From NCBI RefSeq assembly GCF_024347475.1, contig NZ_AP025488.1:682001-746000 (forward strand): a DNA stretch of 64,000 nt, read 5' to 3'. Origin of the DNA: Vibrio fortis (lineage in GTDB: Bacteria; Pseudomonadota; Gammaproteobacteria; Enterobacterales; Vibrionaceae). A model generated the notes under the pieces. The model saw nothing but the letters and a program-made list of their open reading frames with translations, had not been told where the DNA came from and ran no database searches. The position numbers and the translations under genes were made by a program. The first letter of the stretch is position 1. Every line of letters begins with the position of its first letter. Of the stretch, positions 43,565-53,039 are shown piece after piece.

Positions 43565-45448
43565 TCACCTTTCGTTTTCTAGCTGCGATTCAATTTCATC
43601 TCTATCAACAGTGAGTTCGATTTTTGATCTACCCTGTATCTTGGCGATCATGTCACGTGCGGGCAGAGGGCAAGAGAAGAGAAAGCCTTGTATCTTATCG
43701 CACCCCATCGTATGCAACTTTTCGAGCTGTCCTTTATGTTCGACCCCTTCAGCCACCAAGGACACACCTAGTCGATTCGCCAGTTGAACGATGAGCCAAA
43801 CGACACTCTCTGCCGTGTCACTGGTCAGTAGTCCCTTAATAAAGGTTGCATCGATCTTGATGCAATCAATAGGGTAGCTGTGGATGTAATTCAAACTAGA
43901 GTACCCAGTACCAAAATCATCGAGTGCGATGGTAAAGCCTTGTAGCCGCATAGTACTGAGTACGTTCTTGGTCTCTTCAGTTGGGGATAGTAATACGGTC
44001 TCTGTCAGTTCAATAACAAAGTCACGTTTATCGAAACGAAAATGTTTGATCATCTTGGTTAAGTAGTTGAGATAGCGTTGGCTGTCATGCAGTTCGTGGG
44101 CTGAGCAGTTGATGCCGAGCCTTACCGGATAACCAAGACCATTTTCTAAAAGCGCTTTTGCTCTACAGGCGAGCTCTATGACTCTTTCCCCTAGCTCAAC
44201 GATCAGCCCCGACTCTTCAGCCACTTCGATAAACTCAACAGGGGATATATTGCCATGTTTGTTCGTGCGCCAACGAGCGAGCACTTCAAAGTAATCCCAC
44301 CGTTGGGATTGCTCACTTACTATCGGTTGAACTACAACAGTTAAGCCTTGTTCTGAACGTGGGTCGATGGGCTGAGAAAGCTCGGTTTTTAATGCGGCGA
44401 TCAGTTCTGCCTTACGATGATAAGCCGCACTGAGGTGTGTGTCGTAGCACTTAACACGAGTATTCGCAGCCTGCTTACACGCTTTCAAAGCAAGGCTGGT
44501 ATTAAAAATAAGTTGCTCGATATCTTTCATCCCATCTTGGGAGCGGGCGAGCCCAATACTGATGTTGAAGTCGAGTTGCAGTGTCGTACCGATACGGCTG
44601 TGTTTGAGTTCCCTCAATATGGCGTCGCAAACACTGAAAGGGTCCGAGTGATAGGTAATGAAGGCAAATTCATTGCCAGCTGTTCGGAATGTTAGGTTCT
44701 TCTCAGGCACTACTGCTTTGAGAATGTCTGCCAATTTCTGCAGTACCTTGTCACCAATGTAGTTGCCATGCATGTCGTTGATGGCTTTGAAGCTGTCGAT
44801 ATCAAGAATTGCCAAGGTAAAAGGAGGGTGACTCTGCTGAGTAATCGACTCTAATGTGTCCGCCAAACATGAGCGATTGAGTAGGCCAGTAAGACTGTCG
44901 TGAGAGACTTCATAACTGAGCTGGTGGACGAGCTGCTCTGATCGATCGTTGAACCACATCTCTCTAAGAGTATGAGTCATGATATTGGCAAAGATCTGAT
45001 GATGTTGAATCACCTGTTGTTGAAGGTTGTTATCTAAAGGCTCCTTAAAAGATGAAAGTAATACTCCCATCACTTCACCGCTTGGTGTTTTGGTTGGTAT
45101 TGCCAATAAATGATTAGTTTTAACTACTTGGGTAAAAGCTTCCGACGGCAATAGGTTAACGATATGTCTTGCAGCATTGCTATCCGGGTGATGATGACGA
45201 ACAGCTTCTTGATAGAGCTGGCGATGCAAAGGGTTAATTCTGTCGTGATTTATACGATGATCGTGGGCAATGATCATGGGTGATATCTGATCGGGAAAGT
45301 ACTTACGTTCAACCAAACTAGTGTAGTCAGTATCGTAAGCACTATGTAGACTCAAAACGGCAGATTCGAGAAGGTCTAAGCCATCTAACTCTAGAAGTTG
45401 ACCGACAGTTTTGAGCTCAATTTCAGTGCGTTTATGGGCGTATATCAT
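43565..45448 (-). CDS. GGDEF-EAL protein with degenerate GGDEF
   Basis: About 627 residues from ATG 45448 (AGGGGG upstream; a GTG two codons before is weaker). Residues 1-165 look GAF-like. A GGDEF domain follows (about 180-340) with AGNEF at 257-261 in place of GGDEF, so it is probably not an active diguanylate cyclase. The EAL domain (about 365-610) reads EVLARW at 388, retaining the catalytic Glu, with IELTETVLL, DDFGTGYSSL, IKIDATFIK and VAEGVE. It is therefore a candidate c-di-GMP phosphodiesterase with a substrate-sensing GGDEF. Confidence 0.9.
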   Translation of the reverse strand: MIYAHKRTEIELKTVGQLLELDGLDLLESAVLSLHSAYDTDYTSLVERKYFPDQISPMIIAHDHRINHDRINPLHRQLYQEAVRHHHPDSNAARHIVNLLPSEAFTQVVKTNHLLAIPTKTPSGEVMGVLLSSFKEPLDNNLQQQVIQHHQIFANIMTHTLREMWFNDRSEQLVHQLSYEVSHDSLTGLLNRSCLADTLESITQQSHPPFTLAILDIDSFKAINDMHGNYIGDKVLQKLADILKAVVPEKNLTFRTAGNEFAFITYHSDPFSVCDAILRELKHSRIGTTLQLDFNISIGLARSQDGMKDIEQLIFNTSLALKACKQAANTRVKCYDTHLSAAYHRKAELIAALKTELSQPIDPRSEQGLTVVVQPIVSEQSQRWDYFEVLARWRTNKHGNISPVEFIEVAEESGLIVELGERVIELACRAKALLENGLGYPVRLGINCSAHELHDSQRYLNYLTKMIKHFRFDKRDFVIELTETVLLSPTEETKNVLSTMRLQGFTIALDDFGTGYSSLNYIHSYPIDCIKIDATFIKGLLTSDTAESVVWLIVQLANRLGVSLVAEGVEHKGQLEKLHTMGCDKIQGFLFSCPLPARDMIAKIQGRSKIELTVDRDEIESQLENER

Positions 45449-45572
45449 ATGCACCCCCTAGCCATTTGCTTATTAAATTTAGTATATGCACATTGGTTAG
45501 TATGGCGCTTATTGATTAGATTTCAAATATCGTTGAGAACTTTTCTCACTCATCGTTCAACGTGACCAAGGG

Positions 45573-46466
45573 TTAATAGAGCGGGCTTCCCTCTTGTCTT
45601 AATCGCTCTTTTAAGTGGTCTAAAAAGAGTGTGGTTAACGTATGGGAGTAGTCGAGGCTAGGGTAGTAAGCATAAACCATGAGTTCATCCGCGGTTACGT
45701 CTGGCAGAATACGAACCAAGTTACCCTGTTTAAGTTCCTCTTTGATGATGGTGCCGTTGGTTAATAGAATACCAATACCTCTTTTCGCTGCGTGAAAGAG
45801 AGCTTCTGGGTTAGTCGTCGCAAAGTTTCCTCTAAGCGTTATCCGCTTACCTGTGGCGAGCCTTACCTCTCGATCAGGGCGTTCTCCCCACACCAAGGAA
45901 TTATGTTTCCCTAACTCTGAAACGTCTTGTGGGGTGCCGTGCTTTTCTAGATAGTTTGGGGCTGCATAAAAGCCCGCCTTATGTTCAAAGAGAGGTGACT
46001 TTTTGAAAGCAAGTGAGTTGAGTTGCTCCAACTCGCGGCTAATCACGAGATCTAGGCTAAGCTCAGGGACTTGGCCAGGTGTTGTGGTGATCAGTTGAAC
46101 CTTAATATCTGGGTATTTTTCCAAGAAATCATCAAGATACTGCACTAGAAATTTGGACCCAACTGCAATGGTGGCGCCGATTTTCAGCAGACCTGCAGGG
46201 GTTTGGTTAACAGAACGTGTCTCGTCTACGATAGATTGCCAGTTTTCCAACTGTGCCTTTGAGCGCGTGTAAAACAGTGCGCCCGCTTCTGTCTGGCTAA
46301 TAGAGCGAGTTGTGCGCTTTAGTAGCTGTGTGCCAATGCGAGTTTCTAGCCAATTAACGCGCTTACTTATGGCTGAGCTGGTGGTATTTAGCGCCCTTGC
46401 TGCACCATTGAAACTGCCTTCTTCGACTACTTTTATGTAGCTCTTAACGTTAAGAATCCAATCCAT
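45573..46466 (-). CDS. LysR-family regulator divergent from an efflux pump
   Basis: About 297 residues from ATG 46466, six bases after AGGA; an ATG at 46472 is too close to that site. The HTH is SFNGAARALNTTSSAISKRVNWLETRIG (about 18-45), followed by LLKRTTRSISQTEAG. The rest is the two-lobed effector-binding domain, of the Bcr-type/aromatic group. It is divergent from the MFS efflux gene at 46544, with a 77-base gap, so it is the likely local regulator of that gene. Confidence 0.9.
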   Translation of the reverse strand: MDWILNVKSYIKVVEEGSFNGAARALNTTSSAISKRVNWLETRIGTQLLKRTTRSISQTEAGALFYTRSKAQLENWQSIVDETRSVNQTPAGLLKIGATIAVGSKFLVQYLDDFLEKYPDIKVQLITTTPGQVPELSLDLVISRELEQLNSLAFKKSPLFEHKAGFYAAPNYLEKHGTPQDVSELGKHNSLVWGERPDREVRLATGKRITLRGNFATTNPEALFHAAKRGIGILLTNGTIIKEELKQGNLVRILPDVTADELMVYAYYPSLDYSHTLTTLFLDHLKERLRQEGSPLY

Positions 46467-46543
46467 ATTCATTCCTAGTAGGACTTAATCTAATTCCAAA
46501 GTGGCTAATTATCATCGCGTAGCTTTGAATGTAGACTCATTAT

Positions 46544-47782
46544 ATGAATAAAATTGAATCAAAAGGAACGATATTGAACGCATCTGACTTTAAAAAGACG
46601 CCACTGCTCCTTGCAATGATGATCATTGCGACCGGGCAAGTGGGTGTGAGTATTTACTTGCCATCACTGCCACTGATTTCATCGGATCTGAATATTTCTC
46701 AGGTCGATGTTCAACTTCTTGTTACGCTTTTCTTAGTGGGTTTTGGTGCATCTCAGCTGTTTTATGGTCCTATGTCAGATGCAGTCGGTCGCCGGCCGAT
46801 ATTTTTACTTGGTCAAGGCGTTTATCTGATTGGTACGGTGATCTGTTTTACCTTTTCCGACAGTGTTGGCGCATTGGAGTTTGGCCGTCTATTACAGGGC
46901 TTGGGTGCTGGTAGTGCTTCGGTCCTGGGGCGTAGCGTGCTAAGAGACAGCTACGATGGAGGCCAACTGACCAAAGCACTCTCTTATATCTCGCTAACGG
47001 CTTCTATTATCCCAATCATTGCCCCTGTATTTGGCGGGTGGATAGCATTTCACTTGGGTTGGGAATCGGTATTTCTGTTTGTTTTGATTTATTTATCAGC
47101 CATCTATACCTTGGGTTACTTTGTACTGCCAGAAACCTTGCCTTATGGCAAAAGCCGATTTGAATGGAAAAGGGTGATTAGAAACTATGGAAGCTTGTTG
47201 TTGAATCGCCAAGTCGTCGGCAGCGCGAGCTATAACTGGGTGAGTTATCTTGCAAGCCTAGTGACCTTGTCTCTGTTCCCATTTTTGATGCAAGAGCAAC
47301 TCGGATTGAGTGCGGCCGACTATGGTTCACTTATGATAGTCCCTTCCGCAGGCCTGATGATGGGTAGCGTATTACTGAATATCTTCAATAAACGCTTTTC
47401 AACGACGCAATTGATGGCAACTGCAATAACGATCATTTTTGCAGCAGGTACGTGGTTGCTGGTGAGTGAACTAACGATCTTTAATCTTATATGGGCCTTT
47501 ACTTGGTTAGCCATTGCACAAGGTATCTCTTTTCCCTTATCGATCAGCATGCTTCTTGAGCCTCATAAAAAACAAGCGGGTGCCGTTTCTGCACTTTCTG
47601 GTTCCATCCAGATGTGCTTGGCTGGGTTATTAGGCGGCTACTTAGTTGAAACCTGGGTAACGACTCACGTTCAGCTTGGCTGGTTTTATATGGTATCAGG
47701 CAGTGTGATGGGCTTGGTGTTGTTTGCTTCGAACAAGCGCCGTATTGAGAAGAGCAGCGGTTCAAAGCAGTATGCATCGTAA
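46544..47782 (+). CDS. MFS drug efflux transporter, Bcr/CflA type
   Basis: 412 residues with 12 hydrophobic helices. The start is uncertain: ATG 46544 has no clear ribosome site, while a TTG at 46574 has AAAGGA six bases upstream and leaves 402 residues. Motif A of drug-proton antiporters is GPMSDAVGRRPIFLLG (after helix 2). The LPSLPLISSDL start is typical of Bcr/CflA exporters. It probably exports drugs or amino-acid derivatives by proton antiport. The divergent LysR gene probably controls it. Confidence 0.9.
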   Translation: MNKIESKGTILNASDFKKTPLLLAMMIIATGQVGVSIYLPSLPLISSDLNISQVDVQLLVTLFLVGFGASQLFYGPMSDAVGRRPIFLLGQGVYLIGTVICFTFSDSVGALEFGRLLQGLGAGSASVLGRSVLRDSYDGGQLTKALSYISLTASIIPIIAPVFGGWIAFHLGWESVFLFVLIYLSAIYTLGYFVLPETLPYGKSRFEWKRVIRNYGSLLLNRQVVGSASYNWVSYLASLVTLSLFPFLMQEQLGLSAADYGSLMIVPSAGLMMGSVLLNIFNKRFSTTQLMATAITIIFAAGTWLLVSELTIFNLIWAFTWLAIAQGISFPLSISMLLEPHKKQAGAVSALSGSIQMCLAGLLGGYLVETWVTTHVQLGWFYMVSGSVMGLVLFASNKRRIEKSSGSKQYAS

Positions 47783-47844
47783 TGATTGAGTTTAGCGACG
47801 CTGTTTCTTACAATGTGCGAGTTCATTTAATAGGTAAATAAATC

Positions 47845-48195
47845 ATGCAGCATAAAGAATTCGAAACATTGGTAAAGGCTATCTGTGATCTTGAGACACT
47901 TCCTCAAGCTCTGGAACTGCTAAAAAGCAGCGAAGAGGCTGAAGTCGCGGAAGCCGCAGCATCATTGAGTGGTCAATTTGCGCTGGCTGAAGTAGAAAAT
48001 GAGAAGCGTATTTACCATGTGACTCAGCAAGAAAATGAGCAGGGTGAAGAGCAAGAGTTTGTTGAGCATGTAATGAATGAAGGTGACGATTTGATTAAAT
48101 TCGCTGCGTGGTTCTTTGATTCTATGTTTGGTGTTAAGCAGAAAGAAACTTACCAAACAGCGGGCAAAACATACCGTCAACCTAAACGTAGCTAA
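47845..48195 (+). CDS. Conserved vibrio-type small acidic protein, unknown function
   Basis: 116 residues with a helical, acidic first half (MQHKEFETLVKAICDL... and SSEEAEVAEAAASLSG) and no signal peptide. The centre has a Glu/Gln-rich run (QQENEQGEEQEFVEHV) and the end is basic (TYRQPKRS), a layout of a helical protein with a charged tail. I do not recognise a family. It is 62 bases after the MFS gene without a terminator between them, so it may be cotranscribed. A UUCG-loop terminator follows. Confidence 0.7.
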   Translation: MQHKEFETLVKAICDLETLPQALELLKSSEEAEVAEAAASLSGQFALAEVENEKRIYHVTQQENEQGEEQEFVEHVMNEGDDLIKFAAWFFDSMFGVKQKETYQTAGKTYRQPKRS

Positions 48196-48257
48196 TCGAC
48201 TCGATATTAACTGGACTATTTATAAGGTTAGATGACAGCTTAATTGGTTCCTGTATG

Positions 48258-48282
48258 AGCTCTACTTCGGTAGAGCTTTTTT
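48258..48282 (+). terminator. Rho-independent terminator with UUCG loop
   Basis: AGCTCTAC (48258-48265), loop TTCG, GTAGAGCT (48270-48277), T-run. A very stable tetraloop. Confidence 0.92.
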
Positions 48283-48413
48283 GTACCCGTTGTCGACTTT
48301 AGGTTATGTTATGTAAATTAGTTACCAAAAAGTGTGATTAAAGTCTTGTTTTTGGGTTGTTTAGGTGTAAAATTACCACGTAAAGAAAATTTATTACATG
48401 TATGGTGATTATT

Positions 48414-48548
48414 ATGAGTTACGAATTAGGCAATGTTTACGTGGGTCATATTGTAGCGAAAAACATGATGCACGAAGCGCTACATGGCAAACCAAAACAG
48501 AAGAAAATTTCATTCGTTAAACGAATGATGAAGAAAATGGCAAACTAG
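48414..48548 (+). CDS. 44-residue basic peptide
   Basis: ATG at 48414 with GGTGA five bases upstream; an in-frame ATG at 48402 is also possible. The product MSYELGNVYVGHIVAKNMMH... ends with a Lys-rich tail (KPKQKKISFVKRMMKKMAN; ten Lys or Arg). A strong terminator lies 21 bases after the stop. Such a compact unit with a terminator is probably real. A basic amphipathic peptide could bind RNA or membrane, but no family is known to me. Confidence 0.6.
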   Translation: MSYELGNVYVGHIVAKNMMHEALHGKPKQKKISFVKRMMKKMAN

Positions 48549-48568
48549 TCATTGTTCTAAAGGATTTT

Positions 48569-48602
48569 AAAAGGGCTTAAGCGAAATGCTTAAGCCCTTT
48601 TT
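48569..48602 (+). terminator. Rho-independent terminator of the 44-residue peptide gene
   Basis: AAAAGGGCTTAAGC (48569-48582), loop GAAAT, GCTTAAGCCCTTTT (48588-48601). Confidence 0.92.
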
Positions 48603-48699
48603 CGTACTCAACATAACATCAGTTTTAATGAAATCACTGTTGATACGTCTCTTTGTGGATGGACACAAAATTCTGAGCGATGATTTTCGATACTAAACC

Positions 48700-49317
48700 T
48701 TAGCCATTGGATTGGTTAGAAAGGTCTACTACGTTGTTTGGAATGGTATCTAGCCCTTTCTCTTTCATCCAAGCTTCTAGATTATCAGCACCACCAATGT
48801 ATTGACCGTCTAGCCAAATTTGCGGAACGGTGACTGGTGTTTTTTGTCCGATATGTGCCTTAACTTCTGGGATCATTCGGTACAGTGCTGCGCTGTCTTT
48901 TACTACATCGTGATACTGGTATTCGATGCCGGCTTCATCAAGCATTTTCTTAGCTTTTACACAGAAAGGGCAGGTTGCTTTACCATAAACGATGTTGCCT
49001 TTAAGGGTATCACGCTCAGTCCACTCTTTGATAACAGACTGCACCAATACACCGCGGTTTAGTGCTTCACCTTGGCTAACAACTTTTCCTTCTACGACTA
49101 AGATCGGAGCATGCCAAGCGCCATACTTCAACGGCTCCCACCAATGAGACAGCCAATCTTTTACCTCTAACTCTACGTCGACATCAGATAATTCATTATC
49201 AAACGTATCCTGTAGAATATCTTTGGTCAGGGTACACTCACCACAAGGGATATTGACTTTAAATGGTCCCCAGCTTCCGCCCCAGCGATATAAGGTAATT
49301 TTAATTGGTTTGCTCAT
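48700..49317 (-). CDS. Two-domain thioredoxin-fold protein with C-terminal glutaredoxin
   Basis: 205 residues from ATG 49317 (GAGGA upstream); a longer frame to 49401 lacks a site. The C-terminal half is a glutaredoxin with CPFC (116-119), VTVPQIWLDGQYIGGADNLEAW containing the cis-Pro and GG binding site. The N-terminal half (1-100) is another thioredoxin-like unit with CGEC at 25-28 and WHAPILVVEGKVV. The arrangement suggests glutathione-linked disulfide reduction with an extra redox domain. No signal peptide, so cytoplasmic. Single gene; targets unknown. Confidence 0.85.
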   Translation of the reverse strand: MSKPIKITLYRWGGSWGPFKVNIPCGECTLTKDILQDTFDNELSDVDVELEVKDWLSHWWEPLKYGAWHAPILVVEGKVVSQGEALNRGVLVQSVIKEWTERDTLKGNIVYGKATCPFCVKAKKMLDEAGIEYQYHDVVKDSAALYRMIPEVKAHIGQKTPVTVPQIWLDGQYIGGADNLEAWMKEKGLDTIPNNVVDLSNQSNG

Positions 49318-49459
49318 AGTGACATCCTCGTTTAAATCTCTTGTAAATATAGAACGATAAGCTCTAATTTTTCTTTCAAAGAAATTTAAATTTATCTTCA
49401 CTTCCTAATTGATTCGCAGTTTTCTGAGTAACAAAGAAGTAAAACAGTGTAAGACGAAA

Positions 49460-50335
49460 TTAACGCTCTTTCTTGGTTTCCCTATGGGTAATGAAAGCAA
49501 CAGAAGCAATGATGATCGCCGCGCCAAGCCAGAGACGCCCTGGTGGTACCCAGCTAAATACAATCCAACCAGCGAGTACATTAAGAGGCAGTTTCGCGTG
49601 ATCAAAAGGTTGAACGAATGACGCGTCTGCAACCGAATACGCTTTTACAATCGCCCATTGTGCGAGCGCGGTGAGCACGCCAATAACAACAAGGATCGCC
49701 CAGATGTTAAAGCCACTCGGCATTTGCCATTCAGTGGCTGCCAACAAGATGTTAAATGGTGTAATGAGTAACAACAGGTACACCACCATAGTAGAAGGGC
49801 TATCGTCAGATGAGAGCTTTTTCACCATCAGTGAGTAACATGCCCAGAAAAATGCGGCGCCTACCGGCAATAGCGTTGCCCAGCTAAAGTCATCCGCCCA
49901 TGGTTCGAGGATGATCATCGCGCCAGCAAAGCCAGCAAGCGTCGCGCCCCAGCGTGCTTTACCAACATTCTCTTTTAAGAATAAACCTGAACCCACAGTC
50001 GCAAATAGTGGCGAGGTCATAAGAAGTGCAATGCCTTGCCAAATCGGCACTGGGTATGCGAGCGCCCATATCCACAACTGGATACCAATAACCGATAAGA
50101 ACACACGAGCGATGTGCATTTTTAGATTGTTGGTCTGTAGAGCTCTGCGGATCCCGAGTGTTTGCAAGTAAGGAAGAATTGCAAAGAAAGCGATGGCGTA
50201 TTGAATAACAGCAACTGTCGTGGAGGCGAGCCCAAAATGGATACTGGCGATTTGGGTTAAGCTGTTAATGATTGCGAATGCAAGGCCAGCGGTAAGCATC
50301 CAGCTTGCGCCTTGAATCGGGTGATGTTGAGACAT
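49460..50335 (-). CDS. EamA/DMT-family permease
   Basis: 291 residues with ten hydrophobic helices in two homologous EamA halves (1-140 and 145-290). Features include MLTAGLAFAIINSL at the start, PVPIWQGIALLMTSPLFATVGSGLFLKE in the middle and the corresponding second-half repeats LAGWIVFSWVPPGRLWLGAAIIIAS. It exports small metabolites in the inner membrane, substrate unknown. Stand-alone gene with no clear partner. Plus-strand frames over it are shadows. Confidence 0.88.
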   Translation of the reverse strand: MSQHHPIQGASWMLTAGLAFAIINSLTQIASIHFGLASTTVAVIQYAIAFFAILPYLQTLGIRRALQTNNLKMHIARVFLSVIGIQLWIWALAYPVPIWQGIALLMTSPLFATVGSGLFLKENVGKARWGATLAGFAGAMIILEPWADDFSWATLLPVGAAFFWACYSLMVKKLSSDDSPSTMVVYLLLLITPFNILLAATEWQMPSGFNIWAILVVIGVLTALAQWAIVKAYSVADASFVQPFDHAKLPLNVLAGWIVFSWVPPGRLWLGAAIIIASVAFITHRETKKER

Positions 50336-50437
50336 AATGTTTCTAGTTCATTGATGTGGTTTACGTATGATACGTATTTAGAACAATGAAACCAGAAAAA
50401 GAGTTGATGAAGTTGGTCGAAATAATTGAAGGAAACA

Positions 50438-50465
50438 AAAAAGCTGAGTAATTACTCAGCTTTTT
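50438..50465 (-). terminator. Rho-independent terminator of the porin gene
   Basis: AAAAAGCTGAGTA (50438-50450) and TACTCAGCTTTTT (50453-50465), with an A-run that gives T on the minus strand. Confidence 0.85.
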
Positions 50466-50488
50466 GAGATTCTGTGTAGGATACTAGA

Positions 50489-51475
50489 TTAGAAATCGTA
50501 GCGTACACCTAGGCGAAGCGTATCTTCACCTTCAGTTACAACGCCTGCAGTCTTAACTTCGTCTAGACCATTTAGGTAGTACGATAGGTAAGTACGGAAG
50601 TTGCTGTTGAACTTGTAGTAACCTGCCAGTTCAATACCGTCTACCGCATCAACTTTGGTGCCGTTTGCTAGTTCATTCTCTTGGTATGTGTATACCGCTG
50701 CTGCAGAGATTTGTTTAGTGAACTTGTATTGCGCCGCAAATTCCATCGCTGTGAACGACTCTTCGTCAGTCAGCGTTGCTTTGTCGTTTAGGTCACCCAT
50801 TGAGTAAGTTGCTGCAAGATATAGGCTGTCTAAAGAGTAAGCAACACCCGCTAGAATTTGGTTTGCGCTACCTGCGCCAGCACCCAAATCTTCAGCTGCG
50901 TAAGTTAGACCAAGATCTAGACCGATAGGCAGTGAGTAAACACCAGAGATACCGTAGCCATCAGAATCTTTTGCGCTGTTTGTTTTGTAAGTTGCTTCTA
51001 GTTGAAGCGCATCAAAGCCACCGCGGTATGCAAATACGCCGTCTTCTTTATCAGAAGCTGAATCGATAACTTGCTGAACACCAGAGAACTCAGTGATATC
51101 GGTGAAATCTGAAACGATAACCGATGCCATGTCTTGACGACCGAAAGAGATAGCTTGGCCATCAAAGTCAACGCCAGCGTACATGTAACGGTTTTTAAAT
51201 GTATCGTCGCCAGAGCCTTGCTCTGCTTCATAGAAGCCAAACGCAGTTGCTGTATCAGTTAATTGCGTTTCACCTTTTAGGTTTAGACGAAAGCGAGTTT
51301 TGTCTTCCATTGAGCCTTCAACTTCTGCACCACCTGAACCGATGAAGTCACCACGGAATTCCGCGCGACCACCGATTTTAAGTTCGGTGCCGTCAGAGCT
51401 GTAAACTGTTGCTGCTAGAGATGAACCTGAAACTAGTGCTGCTACCACTGCAGAAGCTAGAACTGCCTTTTTCAT
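50489..51475 (-). CDS. General porin (OmpU/OmpC-like trimeric barrel)
   Basis: 328 residues from ATG 51475; a GTG two codons upstream is unlikely. Signal peptide MKKAVLASAVVAALVSGSSLA, then AATVYSSDGTELKIGGRAEF, the usual first strand. Strands alternate throughout and the last residue is Phe (LGVRYDF), the export signal for barrel insertion. A PEFGG-like constriction motif is not visible, and the loop 3 region is FSGVQQVID. It forms a diffusion pore in the outer membrane. AAGG precedes the start. The 368-base upstream region carries promoter DNA. Confidence 0.92.
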   Translation of the reverse strand: MKKAVLASAVVAALVSGSSLAATVYSSDGTELKIGGRAEFRGDFIGSGGAEVEGSMEDKTRFRLNLKGETQLTDTATAFGFYEAEQGSGDDTFKNRYMYAGVDFDGQAISFGRQDMASVIVSDFTDITEFSGVQQVIDSASDKEDGVFAYRGGFDALQLEATYKTNSAKDSDGYGISGVYSLPIGLDLGLTYAAEDLGAGAGSANQILAGVAYSLDSLYLAATYSMGDLNDKATLTDEESFTAMEFAAQYKFTKQISAAAVYTYQENELANGTKVDAVDGIELAGYYKFNSNFRTYLSYYLNGLDEVKTAGVVTEGEDTLRLGVRYDF

Positions 51476-51481
51476 AATCAC

Positions 51482-51843
51482 TTACCTTGTATTGTAAATT
51501 CCGTGAGCGTAGTGCTCGTTCTTTTCGAGATGGGGTTAATTTAGAGCAGCCAAATTAAGCTTTCATTTCTGAGAAATTACATTTTCGTGAATAGGGAACT
51601 TTTTATTAGTTATTAATTTCATTGCACTTTTGTTTCATTTTTATTTTTGATAGTGAATGAATAATCGATTATTGGGTTGTTTTTGATTTTTTATTCGTTT
51701 GCAACGGGAGGAGGAAATCGAGGGGTAACTTATTGTTATGACTCAATTCATTCATGGAATTAAAGGTTGTTATGAGGATCGATTAGGTTATGATTCAACC
51801 TGTGGTAAACGGATTAAATTAAGCGCAATGGCGGGGAAACCGA
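51482..51843. other. Intergenic region between divergent porin and aspartoacylase-like genes, 362 bp
   Basis: AT-rich DNA, including several A/T-runs at 51600-51690, with promoter-like features for both divergent genes. I see no clear operator. An overlapping frame from 51738 is rejected. GGGGAAACCG precedes the hydrolase ATG. Confidence 0.5.
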
Positions 51844-52851
51844 ATGAAAACAGAGTACTTAGGAGATGTATTACAAGGAAGACAGGTAATTACCTCTCTT
51901 AATGTTGACGATCTCCCAGTTGGAGAGCACCAGTTTTGGTTTCAAGTGACCAGTGATGGGCTTGGTCAGCCTAAGAATATGCCTGTGTCTGTTTTCAAAG
52001 GGAGCCAAGACGGGCCAAAGCTAATGATAACTGCGGGTATTCATGGTGATGAGCTGAATGGTGTGCTTGCCGCGCAACAGATCATTCGTGAGCTAGTCGG
52101 TAAAACGTTGAAAGGGACGGTGACGATTGTACCGACCGTTAACCTACCGGGCCTGTTGAATCATAGCCGTGACTTTGTCTCCTCGGATCCAGGTTCGTGC
52201 CCTGCTAACTTAAACCGACTATTTCCTGGTGATGCTCATGGCTTAGCGGCCGAAAGATTTGTGGCATCGTTATGGGAGCATTTATTGAAGCGCAATGCCA
52301 CGTTTGCTGTTGATCTTCATACCCAAACTCGTGGTGCGGTTTACCCACTATATGTATTCGCAGATTATCGTATCGAACAGTGTGTTGAAATGGCACGCCT
52401 AATGAGACCTGATTGTGTTCTAAATGATCCCGGTGATCCTGGTATTTTGGAAACGGTTTGGAACCGAAGTGGTATTCCAAGCATTACCGTTGAGGTAGGA
52501 ATGGGCAAAGTGACCCAACCAGAAATGATTCAGCGTGCGGTGGATGGGGTATTCAATATTCTCGGTTATTACGGCATGTTGGATGAAAGCTTCGAAGCTT
52601 CTTCCTTACCTGATATCGATTGGGTCGCAGGTGACAGTGTTGTCTCCATACGAGCAGATATTGGTGGTTTTGTACTGCCTCAAGTGACGCTGTTACAGCA
52701 GGTTACCGCTGGTGATCTGTTAGCCATTCAATATGATGCGTTTGGCAATGAATGTCGTCGCTATTTATCGCCTTCGAAAGGGCACGTATTGAGTTACAAC
52801 GTGGATGCGCTTCGAGAGCCTGGTGCTTTAGTTGCGCGTTTACTGTGTTAG
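51844..52851 (+). CDS. Aspartoacylase/AstE-family deacylase
   Basis: 335 residues. The zinc site is GIHGDELNG (His67, Glu70) plus His159 in DLHTQTRG. The catalytic Glu lies in SITVEVGMG. NLNRLFPGD contains the usual Asn-Arg pair. The C-terminal beta domain (GDSVVSIRADIGGFVLP) and the ending are family-like. The enzymes cleave acyl groups from N-acyl amino acids, such as succinylglutamate or N-acetyl-diaminobutyrate. The substrate here is not evident, as the flanking genes are unrelated. Confidence 0.88.
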   Translation: MKTEYLGDVLQGRQVITSLNVDDLPVGEHQFWFQVTSDGLGQPKNMPVSVFKGSQDGPKLMITAGIHGDELNGVLAAQQIIRELVGKTLKGTVTIVPTVNLPGLLNHSRDFVSSDPGSCPANLNRLFPGDAHGLAAERFVASLWEHLLKRNATFAVDLHTQTRGAVYPLYVFADYRIEQCVEMARLMRPDCVLNDPGDPGILETVWNRSGIPSITVEVGMGKVTQPEMIQRAVDGVFNILGYYGMLDESFEASSLPDIDWVAGDSVVSIRADIGGFVLPQVTLLQQVTAGDLLAIQYDAFGNECRRYLSPSKGHVLSYNVDALREPGALVARLLC

Positions 52852-53039
52852 ATGAAACAGCACCGATAAATCATAGATAAAAAAAAATCGAGCAGAGCTC
52901 GGTTAAAGGACAGTGGCCATAGAGTAGGCATGTTTGTTGAGCTCTTTGTCTCAACACTCTCTAAGTTAGTCGCAGTAAATGAAACTTATGTGGACTAATG
53001 ATGACACTTTGAAACCACTTTAATTTCATTGAGATGACG

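Noticed and set aside
51738..51899. Open frame overlapping the start of the aspartoacylase-like gene
   Set aside because: It has no ribosome site, overlaps a well-supported gene in another frame, and its product has no family features.
52889..52901. Short CGAGC hairpin with A-run, terminator-like on the minus strand
   Set aside because: Only 5 bp, and no minus-strand gene ends there; the stronger 53040-53070 hairpin serves that operon.
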